From Streptomyces cathayae (lineage in GTDB: Bacteria; Actinomycetota; Actinomycetes; Streptomycetales; Streptomycetaceae), in contig NZ_CP121682.1 of the NCBI RefSeq assembly GCF_029760955.1, forward strand, positions 7,210,501-7,274,500: DNA of 64,000 nt. Direction: 5' to 3'. The notes below the pieces were generated by a model, which worked only from the letters and a program-made list of their open reading frames with translations, searched no databases and had not been told where the DNA came from. Below, one piece after another: positions 24,607-32,249 of this stretch; the first letter of the stretch is position 1; each line of letters starts with the position of its first letter. Made by a program: the position numbers and the translations under genes.

Positions 24607-25524
24607 ATGGGACTCCTTTCGGACGGCGGCCGGGCGGTGCGCGGCCGGATCGGTGACGCGATCTTCTCCCGGGTGGCGGGACCGGACGGCCGGGACAACC
24701 GTGCCCGTATCCACGGCACGCCCGGCCCGCGCTGGTTCGGTCCCGAACGGCCCGTCAGACAGGTGCACGGGGATGCCTCGATGTTCATCGGCGGACTGTC
24801 GGCCCTGCTGCTCCAGTCGCTCCATCCGCTGGCCATGGCCGCCGTCGCCGGGCACTCCGGGTTCCGCGGGGACCCGTGGGGCCGCCTGCAGCGGACCAGC
24901 ACCTTCCTCGCCATGACCACCTACGGCCCGGCCGACGGCGCCCAGCAGGCCGTCGACCGGGTACGGGCCGTGCACGAGACGGTACGCGGCACGACCGCCG
25001 ACGGCCACGAGTACCACGCCGCCGATCCCCACCTGCTGTGCTGGGTGCACATCGCGGAGGCCGACATGTTCCTGCGCGCCCACCAGCGCTACGGCGCCCA
25101 CCCGCTGGACGACGAGGGCTGCGACGGCTACGTGGCGGACATGGCGCGCATCGCCACCGCGCTCGGCGTGCCCGACCCGCCGAGGAGCCGAACCGAACTC
25201 GCCGACCGGCTGGCGGACTACCGCGGGGAACTGCGGTCGACCCCCGAGGCACGCGGCGCGGCGCGTTTCCTGCTGCTCAACCCGCCCGTACCGGCCCTCG
25301 CCCGGCTGCCCTACGGCGCCCTCGCCGCCGGCGCCGTGTCCCTGCTGCCGAACTGGGCGTCCCGCGCGCTGTGGCTGCCCCGGGCGGCACCCGCCGAAGG
25401 CGTGCTCGTCCGCCCGTTCGGCACCGCCGTCACCGCGGGCATCCGCTGGGCGCTGGCCCCGCCCGCCGGCCCGGGCGGACGGCGTGGCCGTCCGCCCGGG
25501 CCGGGGCAGGACGTCGCCGGTTGA
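24607..25524 (+). CDS. Oxygenase MpaB / latex-clearing-protein family (DUF2236)
   Basis: 305 residues, cytoplasmic. The DUF2236 pattern is clear: ARIHGTPGPRWFGPERPVRQVHGDASMFIGG, then LLLQSLHPLAMAAVAGHSGFRGDPWGRLQRTSTFL, VRAVHETVRGTTADGHEYHAADPHLLCWVHIAEAD and MFLRAHQRYG. The family includes the heme-dependent rubber oxygenase Lcp and fungal MpaB; conserved His/Arg residues in these segments would serve the heme or metal site. GAGGCGGGAGTGAGCC precedes the ATG at 24607. Its C-terminal codons overlap an 18-bp stem-loop at 25466-25504. It is the first of a same-strand series with SRPBCC, FAD-dependent and SDR genes. Confidence 0.85.
   Translation: MGLLSDGGRAVRGRIGDAIFSRVAGPDGRDNRARIHGTPGPRWFGPERPVRQVHGDASMFIGGLSALLLQSLHPLAMAAVAGHSGFRGDPWGRLQRTSTFLAMTTYGPADGAQQAVDRVRAVHETVRGTTADGHEYHAADPHLLCWVHIAEADMFLRAHQRYGAHPLDDEGCDGYVADMARIATALGVPDPPRSRTELADRLADYRGELRSTPEARGAARFLLLNPPVPALARLPYGALAAGAVSLLPNWASRALWLPRAAPAEGVLVRPFGTAVTAGIRWALAPPAGPGGRRGRPPGPGQDVAG
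25466..25504 (+). terminator. 18-bp stem-loop inside the 3' end of the DUF2236 gene
   Basis: 25466-25483 and 25487-25504 are perfectly complementary with a 3-nt loop (GTG). The element lies wholly in the last codons of the oxygenase gene. It encodes a Pro/Gly/Arg-rich tail, so it is likely an intragenic terminator or processing site before the next gene at 25583. Confidence 0.6.
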
Positions 25525-25582
25525 CCCGTCCGATCCGGGGCACTCAGAGCTGGCCGGTGCCGTTCGGACACGGGAGGCCGCA

Positions 25583-26089
25583 ATGGCGGTTCGTCATCGT
25601 CTGATCAGTACGCGTCCGCAGACGGTCTGGGCCGTCCTCGCCGACGGCCGTCGCTACGCACAGTGGGTGGTGGGAACCTCGGATTCGGAGCCGGTCCGGG
25701 GCCACTGGCCCCGGCTCGGCGCGGCGATCCGCTACGAGGTGCGGCTGGGGCCCCTTCGCCTGTCCAACGAGACGGTCGTCCGACGCTGTGAGCAGGGTGA
25801 GGCCCTGGAACTCGAGGCCAACGCGGGCCCCCTCGGCACGGCGCGCATCGCCATCGAGCTGCGGCCGTGGGGAGACCAGTGCCTGGTGCTCGTGGACGAG
25901 CATCCACTGCGCGGAGTCGGCGGCCGCCTGCACAACGCGGCCGTGGAAGCCCTGATCCAGGTACGCCACCGCGCCATGCTCGCCCGGCTGGCGAAGCTCT
26001 GCGAGGCCGAGGCAGCCGAGGAGGAACGCCGCCGCCCCCTCGGTCAGGTCGTGTCGCCGAAGCCCGGCGGGGGAGGCGCTCGTGCCTGA
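25583..26089 (+). CDS. SRPBCC-fold protein (polyketide cyclase/START-like)
   Basis: 168 residues. The SRPBCC pattern is visible: VRHRLISTRPQTVWAVLADGRRYAQWVVG (strand 1, helix 1 and the W..V turn), IRYEVRLGPLRLSNETVVRRCEQGEALELEA and a long C-terminal helix EALIQVRHRAMLARLAKLCEAEA. Such proteins have a deep hydrophobic pocket and bind or transform lipids, polyketides or aromatic compounds. GGGAGGCCGCA fixes the ATG at 25583. Its last 8 bases overlap the GTG of the FAD-dependent oxidoreductase, so the two are translationally coupled and probably act in one pathway. Confidence 0.85.
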   Translation: MAVRHRLISTRPQTVWAVLADGRRYAQWVVGTSDSEPVRGHWPRLGAAIRYEVRLGPLRLSNETVVRRCEQGEALELEANAGPLGTARIAIELRPWGDQCLVLVDEHPLRGVGGRLHNAAVEALIQVRHRAMLARLAKLCEAEAAEEERRRPLGQVVSPKPGGGGARA

Positions 26090-27731
26090 CGCCGTGGTGA
26101 TCGGGGCCGGTCCCAACGGACTCGTGGCGGCGAACCTCCTGGCCGACGCGGGCTGGAGTGTGGACGTGCTGGAGGAGCAGCCGGAGCCCGGTGGCGCGGT
26201 ACGGCACGACCGGGGCGTCGACCCGGACTTCGTCAGCGACCTCTGCAGTTCCTTCTATCCGCTCGCCGCCGCGTCCCCGGTGCTCGGCGGGCTCCGCCTG
26301 GAGGACCACGGGCTGCGCTGGAGCCACGCCCCGCACGTCCTGGCCCACCCGCTGAGCGACGGCAGGTGTGCGGTGCTCGACCGCCGGATCGATGTCACCG
26401 CCGACTCCCTGGAGGTCTTCGCGCCGGGCGACGGAGCCGCCTGGCGGCGGCTGCACGACGTGTGGCAGGACCTTCGCCCCGACCTCCTGAACGCCCTGTT
26501 CACCCCGTTCCCGCCGGTCCGCTCCGCCGCCCGGCTCGCCGTCCGGCTGCGCGGCGCGGGCGGCCTGCGGATGGCCCGCACCCTGGTACTGCCCGTCCGC
26601 CGTCTGGGGGAGGAGGAGTTCCGGGGCGAGGGCGGCGGACTGCTGCTGGCGGGCAACGCGCTCCACGCCGACCTGGCACCGGAGGCCGCGGGCAGCGGGG
26701 GCTTCGGCTGGCTGATGTCGATGCTCGGACAGACCTACGGCTTCCCCGTGCCGTCCGGCGGCTCCGGTGCCCTCACCGAGGCACTGTCCCGCCGGCTGGC
26801 CGCACGCGGTGGCCTGCTGCACTGCGGCCGGCGGGTCGACCGCATCGTCGTGCGCGAGGGCCGGGCGGTGGGGGTGCGCACCGCGGACGGCGAGACGATC
26901 GGCGCCGGGCGGGCCGTTCTCGCGGACGTGTCCGTACCGGCCCTGTACGGCGAACTCGTCGACGCCGTGCACCTTCCCGCCCAGCTGATGTCCGATCTGC
27001 GGTGCTTCCAGTGGGACTTCGCCACCTTCAAGGTGGACTGGGCACTCGACGGCCCGGTGCCCTGGCGGGCCGAGCAGGCCGCGGGCGCCGGCACCGTCCA
27101 CCTCTCGGACGGCGTCGACGAACTGACCCGGTTCGCGGCCCAGCTCGCCATGGGCCAGGTCCCCGACCGCCCCTTCTGCCTGTTCGGGCAGATGACGACC
27201 TCCGACCCCACCCGCTCCCCCCGGGGCACCGAGTCCGCGTGGGCCTACACCCATGTGCCCCACGCCGCCGCCGGCGACGCGGGCGACGAGGGACTCACCG
27301 GTACCTGGGGCGCCGGGGAGCAGGAGGTCATGGCCGACCGCGTCGAGCGCCAGGTCGAACGGTTCGCACCCGGGTTCCGCTCCCGGATCCGGGCCCGGCG
27401 CGTGCTCGCTCCGCCGACGCTCCAGTCCCTCGACCGGAATCTGCACGGCGGCGCCATCAACGGCGGCACCGCGGCCATGCACCAGCAGCTCTTCTTCCGA
27501 CCGATCCCCGGCGCCGGACGCCCGGAGACCCCCGTGAAGGGGCTGTATCTGGCGTCCGCGGGAGCACATCCGGGCGGCGGCGTCCACGGCGCACCGGGCG
27601 CCAACGCCGCCCGCGTGGCCCTGCGCCGGCACCTGACGCCGGGCCCGGCACGGGTGCAGCGCCTGCTGGCCCGCCGGGACCGCACCGGCCGCAGGCAACC
27701 CGGTCCGGGCGCCCGAGCCGACGGCGGATGA
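26082..27731 (+). CDS. Phytoene-desaturase-like FAD-dependent oxidoreductase
   Basis: 549 residues. It begins with a dinucleotide-binding motif, DAVVIGAGPNGLVAANLLADAGWSVDVLEEQPEPGGAV, the GxGxxG...E plus GG signature of the CrtI/NAD(P)/FAD flavoprotein group. Middle segments such as GNALHADLAPEAAGSGGFGWLM and PSGGSGALTEALSRRLAARGG match the family, as does the C-terminal FAD contact TPVKGLYLASAGAHPGGGVHGAPG. Carotenoid, steroid or other hydrophobic substrates are typical; the substrate here is unknown. The GTG at 26082 overlaps the SRPBCC gene by 8 bp. No other carotenoid genes lie nearby, which argues against ordinary carotenogenesis. Confidence 0.88.
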   Translation: MPDAVVIGAGPNGLVAANLLADAGWSVDVLEEQPEPGGAVRHDRGVDPDFVSDLCSSFYPLAAASPVLGGLRLEDHGLRWSHAPHVLAHPLSDGRCAVLDRRIDVTADSLEVFAPGDGAAWRRLHDVWQDLRPDLLNALFTPFPPVRSAARLAVRLRGAGGLRMARTLVLPVRRLGEEEFRGEGGGLLLAGNALHADLAPEAAGSGGFGWLMSMLGQTYGFPVPSGGSGALTEALSRRLAARGGLLHCGRRVDRIVVREGRAVGVRTADGETIGAGRAVLADVSVPALYGELVDAVHLPAQLMSDLRCFQWDFATFKVDWALDGPVPWRAEQAAGAGTVHLSDGVDELTRFAAQLAMGQVPDRPFCLFGQMTTSDPTRSPRGTESAWAYTHVPHAAAGDAGDEGLTGTWGAGEQEVMADRVERQVERFAPGFRSRIRARRVLAPPTLQSLDRNLHGGAINGGTAAMHQQLFFRPIPGAGRPETPVKGLYLASAGAHPGGGVHGAPGANAARVALRRHLTPGPARVQRLLARRDRTGRRQPGPGARADGG

Positions 27732-27766
27732 CCGGCATACCGACGACCACAGGCGGAGGCCAGACG

Positions 27767-28285
27767 ATGACCAGCCACGACAACGGTCCCGACCGCGCGC
27801 ACCAGCGCCCCGAAGGCGTCAGCCACACCACCGTGGAAGCCCTGGGGTCACTGTCGAAGGCACTGGAGACCACCGAGCGCGCCCGGGGCCACCTCTACAG
27901 CTTCCACCAGCTCACCGGCACCGCCGACCTCGAGCTGGACCGGGCGGTCGAACTCCTCCGCGAGGCCGGGCACCCGGAATGGGCCGAGACGGTGCGCACA
28001 CAGATCCTGGGCCGGAACGTGATTCCCGGCCACTGGACGTTCCAGATCGTCGAGGCCTACGACCACACGTACTACGAGCCGTTCAGAGAATTCGAACGCG
28101 CTGCCGTCGAGGAACTCGCCGAGGGACACGACCACCTCTACGAGGCGGAGATGAAGGAAGCCCGCCGTACCGCCGGTCACCCCGACCACACCGCCCGTCC
28201 CGGTACCACCCCGGGGCCCGGGGCACGGGCGGAGGAGCACAACCGCACGGACCGCGCCCGGGAGTCCCGGAAGGAAGGGCCATGA
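27767..28285 (+). CDS. Conserved hypothetical helical protein
   Basis: 172 residues. A core of amphipathic helices spans residues ~20-125: VEALGSLSKALETTERARGHLYSFHQLTG, LDRAVELLREAGHPEWAETVRTQILGRNVI and FQIVEAYDHTYYEPFREFER. An unstructured Thr/Pro/Arg tail follows. I recognise it as a conserved actinomycete protein without assigned function. GGCGGAGG at 27752-27759 supports the ATG at 27767; an in-frame ATG at 27728 would overlap the upstream stop (ATGA) but lacks a ribosome site. Its stop overlaps the SDR start by 4 bp (ATGA), placing it in the same operon. Confidence 0.72.
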   Translation: MTSHDNGPDRAHQRPEGVSHTTVEALGSLSKALETTERARGHLYSFHQLTGTADLELDRAVELLREAGHPEWAETVRTQILGRNVIPGHWTFQIVEAYDHTYYEPFREFERAAVEELAEGHDHLYEAEMKEARRTAGHPDHTARPGTTPGPGARAEEHNRTDRARESRKEGP

Positions 28286-29163
28286 AAGCCAACCCGCTCC
28301 ACGGCCGTACCGTCGTGGTGACCGGCGCCGCGCGGGGCGTCGGAGCGGCCCTGGCCCGCGACCTGTCCCGGCGGGGGGCCCGGCTCGCCCTGCTCGGCCA
28401 CGAGAAGGCGGCGCTGACGGCGGTGGCGGCCGGCCTGCCCACGGCGACACTGGTCTGCGAGGTCGACATCACCGACGAGGCAGCCCTCGGCGACGCCGCC
28501 GCACTGGTGCGGACGCGCCTCGGCACACCCTCCGCCGTCGTGGCGAACGCGGGTGTCGCGGAAGGCGGCCCGTTCGCCACCTCGGACCCCGCCGACTGGC
28601 GCCGGGTCATCGACGTCAACCTGACGGGAAGTGCGGCGACCGCCCGCGCCTTCCTGCCCGACCTGCTGGCGACCCGGGGCTACTACCACCAGGTCGCCTC
28701 GCTCGCCTCGATCGGCGCCGCCCCCATGATGAGCGCCTACTGCGCCTCCAAGTCCGGGGTGGAGGCCTTCGCCCACGCGCTGCGGGCCGAAGTGGCGCAC
28801 CACGGCGTGGCCGTGGGCATCGGATACCTGAACTGGACCGACACCGACATGATCCGCGATGCCGACCGGTACCCCGTGCTGCGGGAACTGCGCGCCCGGA
28901 TGCCGCCGCCCGCCCGGCGCGTGTACCCGGTGGACCGGGTCGCCGCCCGGCTGGCGGCGGCGGTGGAGCAGCGCAGTACGGCCGTGTACGTGCCCCGCTG
29001 GCTGCGCCTGGCGCAGGCGGCACGTGCCGCGCTGCCGCCGGTGGTGCTGCGGGTCGCCCGCCGCGAGCTGGCCCGCCTGGAGGCCGAGGACCCGATGCGG
29101 CACACGGGTCTGCTGGGCGCCGGCGGGGAGGCCGACCGGACGGCCTCCCGGAAGAACGGGTGA
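28282..29163 (+). CDS. Short-chain dehydrogenase/reductase (SDR)
   Basis: 293 residues, classical SDR. The cofactor motif TGAARGVGAALA follows LHGRTVVV. VVANAGVAEGG is the NNAG region, and VASLASIGAAPMMSAYCASKSG holds the catalytic Ser and YxxxK. The C-terminal lid carries YLNWTDTDM. The C-terminal ~60 residues (YVPRWLRLAQAARAALPPVVLRVARRE) include an amphipathic stretch common in lipid-acting SDRs. It probably uses NADP(H), because an Arg follows the glycine motif. The start overlaps the previous stop by 4 bp. It is the last gene of the MpaB-SRPBCC-FAD-SDR group and is convergent with cbiZ. Confidence 0.9.
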   Translation: MKANPLHGRTVVVTGAARGVGAALARDLSRRGARLALLGHEKAALTAVAAGLPTATLVCEVDITDEAALGDAAALVRTRLGTPSAVVANAGVAEGGPFATSDPADWRRVIDVNLTGSAATARAFLPDLLATRGYYHQVASLASIGAAPMMSAYCASKSGVEAFAHALRAEVAHHGVAVGIGYLNWTDTDMIRDADRYPVLRELRARMPPPARRVYPVDRVAARLAAAVEQRSTAVYVPRWLRLAQAARAALPPVVLRVARRELARLEAEDPMRHTGLLGAGGEADRTASRKNG

Positions 29164-29189
29164 CTCCCGGAGCGGCCGTGACGCTGGCC

Positions 29190-29897
29190 TCAGGACGCGG
29201 GCGTGGCCTCCCGCACGGCGCGGTGCACGGCCCGCGCCAACCGGGCGCCCCACAGGGAGCGGGGCCCGGCGAAGGCCTGCGGCTGCTCGCCGGGGCGGGG
29301 GACGCGGGCGGCGACACACACCGCGTCGGTGGGGGTCCCGGAGCAGTCGTGACCCGCCTCCAGAAGGGCCTGCACCTTCGCCTCGGTGGCCGTGGCCACC
29401 GCGTTGACCAGGGCGGCGTCGCTGAGCGGCACCGGCACGGCGACGACGATGTTGATCGTGCCCGGAGCGACGGAGCCGTCTGTGCCCGCGGTGTCCGGGG
29501 TATCCGCCGTATCCGCCGCCGGAGCGGCGGCCCAGCCGCGTACCTCGATGCCCGACGTGACGACCGCCTCCGCGCCGCCGTCGTGCGCGTGGGCGTACGC
29601 CGAGACATCCGCGGCCGTCATCAGCCCCACCCCCGGACCGCGGGCGCCCGCCCCGGAGGCGAGGACGGCGAGGTGCCGGTCGGGGTCGGTACGCCGATAG
29701 CCGTGGGAGACCTGGGCGTTGAGGACCCAGGCACGCTCGCCGATGCCTCCGCCCAGTACCGCGCTGCTGATCATCCGCAGGCCCGGCCCCGGAACCCACA
29801 GCAGGGCGTGCAGCCGCTCGCCGTCCTCGACACGGGTCAGGCAGCGTGGGCGCAGCAGCCCGACGGGGGTGCGGGGCGGTGGGAGGACGGCGGTCAC
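29190..29897 (-). CDS. cbiZ: Adenosylcobinamide amidohydrolase (CbiZ)
   Basis: 235 residues, cytoplasmic. The family's conserved core is present: LLWVPGPGLRMISSAVLGGGIGERAWVLNAQVSHGYRRTDP near the start, GVGLMTAADVSAYAHAHDGGAEAVVTSGI in the middle and GTINIVVAVPVPLSDAALVNAVATATEAKVQALLEAG at the end. CbiZ removes the aminopropanol side chain from salvaged (adenosyl)cobinamide to give cobyric acid, which re-enters B12 synthesis. It stands alone here, without other cob genes. The GTG at 29895-29897 is preferred because conserved sequence starts there; the frame continues 106 codons upstream as low-complexity sequence. Confidence 0.85.
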   Translation of the reverse strand: MTAVLPPPRTPVGLLRPRCLTRVEDGERLHALLWVPGPGLRMISSAVLGGGIGERAWVLNAQVSHGYRRTDPDRHLAVLASGAGARGPGVGLMTAADVSAYAHAHDGGAEAVVTSGIEVRGWAAAPAADTADTPDTAGTDGSVAPGTINIVVAVPVPLSDAALVNAVATATEAKVQALLEAGHDCSGTPTDAVCVAARVPRPGEQPQAFAGPRSLWGARLARAVHRAVREATPAS

Positions 29898-30049
29898 CGG
29901 GCGGAACTCCTTGCGGGATCGGGGTCGGCCGATCGTATGCCGGACCGGCCGGCCCGGCACGCACGGGCCCCGCCCGGCCCTCCACCGCCGCCCCTGCTCC
30001 CGCCGGCCGGGCGCCGCCGCGGGCGCGTGCCGACGGGCGGGGGACACGG

Positions 30050-30199
30050 TCAGTGGCGACGGCCGCGGAGCTTGCCCAGCAGGCGCTGTGCCTGTGCGCG
30101 GCGCCGGGGGTCGGCCGCGGCACGTCGTACCTGCTCGGTCGCGCGCTGCCCCTGAGGGCTCCTGGCGAACCGCCTGATGCGCTCCACGATGCCGGCCAT
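30050..30199 (-). CDS. Small basic protein, 49 aa
   Basis: 49 residues: MAGIVERIRRFARSPQGQRA followed by an Arg/Ala/Gln-rich helix ending GKLRGRRH. The reading is supported by the strong site AAGGAGCCCTC just before the ATG (30197-30199) and by the amphipathic helix pattern. Very similar tiny proteins are common in streptomycetes; their role is unknown. The pI must be very high, so nucleic-acid or membrane binding is possible. Confidence 0.6.
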   Translation of the reverse strand: MAGIVERIRRFARSPQGQRATEQVRRAAADPRRRAQAQRLLGKLRGRRH

Positions 30200-30258
30200 G
30201 AGGGCTCCTTTCCACGGGCCTGCGCCCTTGCCGTCCTCGGCGTTCCTGTTCCCCTCGC

Positions 30259-30700
30259 CTACCCCCCGAAGGACGGGATCAGCCCTGCGGGCGCCCGGAG
30301 ACAGTACGTGCGGCGGGTACCGTCGGACTCCGGAGTGGAGTTGACGACCTCCGCCATCACGACCGCCTCGTCGCCGACGAGTTCGACACGCCAGAGCACG
30401 CCCGTCCCGTCCCGGTGCACGGGCTCGGCCCCGGAGTCGGCCAGACAGCGGTCGTAGCCGTAGCACTCGAGCATCACCCGGCGCAGTTCGGCGTTCTCCT
30501 CGGCCCGGATCCGCTCCGGCGTGAGGGCGCGCGGTTCCTCCAGGACGGCACGCGGCACCGGCATGCCGCGCCAGGAGCACAGGGCGAAGCCGTCGGGGAA
30601 CTCCGGCGCCGGGCCGTCGCCGTGGTCCAGCCGGTCCGCCTCGTCACGGTGCAGGGCGACCGGACGCTCGCACACCACCGCGCCCAGGTGGCCCGCCCGG
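30259..30700 (-). pseudogene. C-terminal remnant of a DUF6745-type protein
   Basis: The frame ends with RIRAEENAELRRVMLECYGYDRCL, then GAEPVHRDGTGVLWRVEL and VVMAEVVNSTPESDGTRRTYCL. Upstream it carries the HGDGPAPEFPDGFALCSWRGMPVP element. This is the C-terminal half of the DUF6745 family, in which HxxDGPAxxFxDGxALYxWxGxxVP repeats precede an EEN-xE-xRRVMLE segment. The N-terminal half, about 200 residues in the family, is absent; sequence before about 30700 no longer fits. It abuts plus-strand radical SAM relics, so this looks like a rearranged, decaying locus. Confidence 0.55.
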
Positions 30701-30821
30701 AAGAAGCCGTACGGGAACTGCCCGACGAACAGCGTCTGTTCCCCTTCGTCGACGTGGCCGCCCTGCACCGGTCCAACTGGTCCCACCTGCCCGGCGCGAC
30801 CCGGGAGGACGGCGACACCCG

Positions 30822-31171
30822 CCGACGCACGCCGCGACTACGTCTCCCGCCCGGCCGCCGACCTGGCCCGCGCCGAGTACGGCAGGCGCATCGACGCCGA
30901 CGAGGTCCGCCGACGCCGCCTCGTCCAGTCACTGCTCCAGGCGGACGGCCTGCCCACCGCCGACTACCGGGCCCGGTTCGGCACCACGCCCCAGGACGAC
31001 TTCGGCACCGAACTGTCCCGGCCCGCCGACCGCGGCCGGCTGACGGACGGCGATTCCCACACCCCGGTGCTGCGCCTGACCCCGGAAGGGCCGGCCCACT
31101 CCGACGCCATCGGCCCGGAGCCGTTCTCCCCGGCCGTACGGGCCGCCATGGCCGCCTGCGAACGGAAGTGA
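30822..31171 (+). pseudogene. C-terminal remnant of an STM4012-family radical SAM protein
   Basis: About 115 codons in one frame: RDYVSRPAADLARAEYGRRIDADE, then RRRLVQSLLQADGL, ADYRARFGT, LRLTPEGPAHSDAIGPEPFSP and AVRAAMAACERK before the stop. This is the end of the STM4012 family of radical SAM proteins. The SAM-binding cysteine domain (normally over 250 residues upstream) is missing, replaced by unrelated sequence. A relic of its usual neighbour STM4011 follows 10 bp later, preserving the ancestral gene order. Confidence 0.65.
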
Positions 31172-31181
31172 GACCCCGCCC

Positions 31182-31720
31182 ATGGACCTGACCGCGCTCT
31201 GCCGGGGCCCGCTCGCCTCGTGCGACTACGACTGCCGTACTGCCCCTTCGCCAAGCGCCGCGACAGCCGGGAGCAACTGCGTGCCGACCGCGCCGCCCTG
31301 GAGCGGTTCACCCCCTGGGGAGAGGGCCTGGTCCGCTCCTGGTGCCGGCGCGCCCTGACGAAACTCTCCCACCGGCCGCACATCCGCCGGATCGCCGCCA
31401 AGTGCCACGAACCGGCCCGCCTCGGCGTCCGGTTCAGCGTCGGCATCGTCGGCCTGCCCGAGCACCTGGAACCCGCCCGGCGGCTGCGCGCCGAGCTCGG
31501 CAACCTCTACGACGGCACCCACCGGCAGGCACTGGGCCCCCGGACCTGCCCCCTCACCAGCTGCGACTGCCACATCGGCTACGTCCGTCTGGAGACACTG
31601 CCGCTCTACGACGTGTTCGCGGGCGGTGTCCTGGAACGCATCGCGGCCTCGCCCGCGCGGACCGGTCCGCGCGATCGGGCGGGTTTGCCGCGGGACTCAG
31701 CGGCAAGTCGGTTTCCATGA
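31182..31720 (+). pseudogene. Degraded STM4011-family radical SAM gene
   Basis: The start MDLTALCRGPLASCDYDC is the STM4011 N-terminus, but the radical SAM motif is broken. One C is missing at about 31235, so the expected CDYDCPYCPFAKRRDS shifts frame after the second Cys. The other frame resumes with PYCPFAKRRDSREQLRADRAALERF. Two internal deletions then join ERF to TPWGEGLVRSW and RPHIRRIAAKCHEP to LGVRFSVGIVGLPEHLE, and later RLRAELGNLYDG to LGPRTCPLTSCDCHIGY. The C-terminal CDCHIGYV cysteines survive. The product cannot be functional. It overlaps the start of the next gene. Confidence 0.72.
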
Positions 31721-32145
31721 GTGAACAGAACAAGAGCCCGAATCAGAAGACCACTTCCACCCGGACCGCCGCGTCCAAGGCCCGGAACGCCACGGAGAAG
31801 GCGACCGCCCCCGCCGGGCGGGCGGCCTCCGACACCGCCGGCAAGGCCGGTGACGCGGCGTCAGCGGCCAGGTCGGGCGCGGAGCGCGCGGCCGAAGCGG
31901 CGAACGGCGCCGTGCAGAGCGCGGCCAGGGGAGTCGAGGCGGGCCGCAAGGCGGTCGTCGCCACCTCGGGTCAGGTCGCCGCCACCGCGGTGACCGCCTG
32001 GACGGTCCTGTCGAACCGCAAGCTCGTCGCCGCCGGTGTCGGCGCCGGCCTGACCGTACTGAGCGCCGCGTCCTACGCGGTGGGCCGCCGTGCGGAACGC
32101 CACACCCAGGGGCCTTTCACCCGGATGACCGGCGGACGCGTCTGA
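31717..32145 (+). CDS. Ala/Lys-rich membrane-anchored protein
   Basis: 142 residues. A Thr/Ala/Lys-rich N-terminal two-thirds ([39 protein letters not shown]) is likely a long amphipathic or coiled helix, reminiscent of apolipoprotein or LEA-like stress proteins. One membrane helix at about 108-128 ([22 protein letters not shown]) precedes the basic tail RRAERHTQ. No named family. The ATG at 31717 overlaps the stop of the STM4011 relic (ATGA), a coupling inherited from the intact operon; no independent ribosome site is obvious, so expression may have changed after that gene decayed. Confidence 0.65.
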   Translation: MSEQNKSPNQKTTSTRTAASKARNATEKATAPAGRAASDTAGKAGDAASAARSGAERAAEAANGAVQSAARGVEAGRKAVVATSGQVAATAVTAWTVLSNRKLVAAGVGAGLTVLSAASYAVGRRAERHTQGPFTRMTGGRV

Positions 32146-32249
32146 CCCGGAGCGGTGCCGGGGCGGGCGGTTCCACTCGCGCGGTGCGGCCCCGAAGGGG
32201 AAGGATGTGTCCGCAAGCGCACAAACAACCCCTGCCAAGGAGTGGGCAC

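Noticed and set aside
25605..27698. 697-codon minus-strand frame opposite the FAD-dependent oxidoreductase
   Set aside because: Shadow frame with Gln/Arg/Pro-rich sequence. The plus strand has an unambiguous flavin-binding motif.
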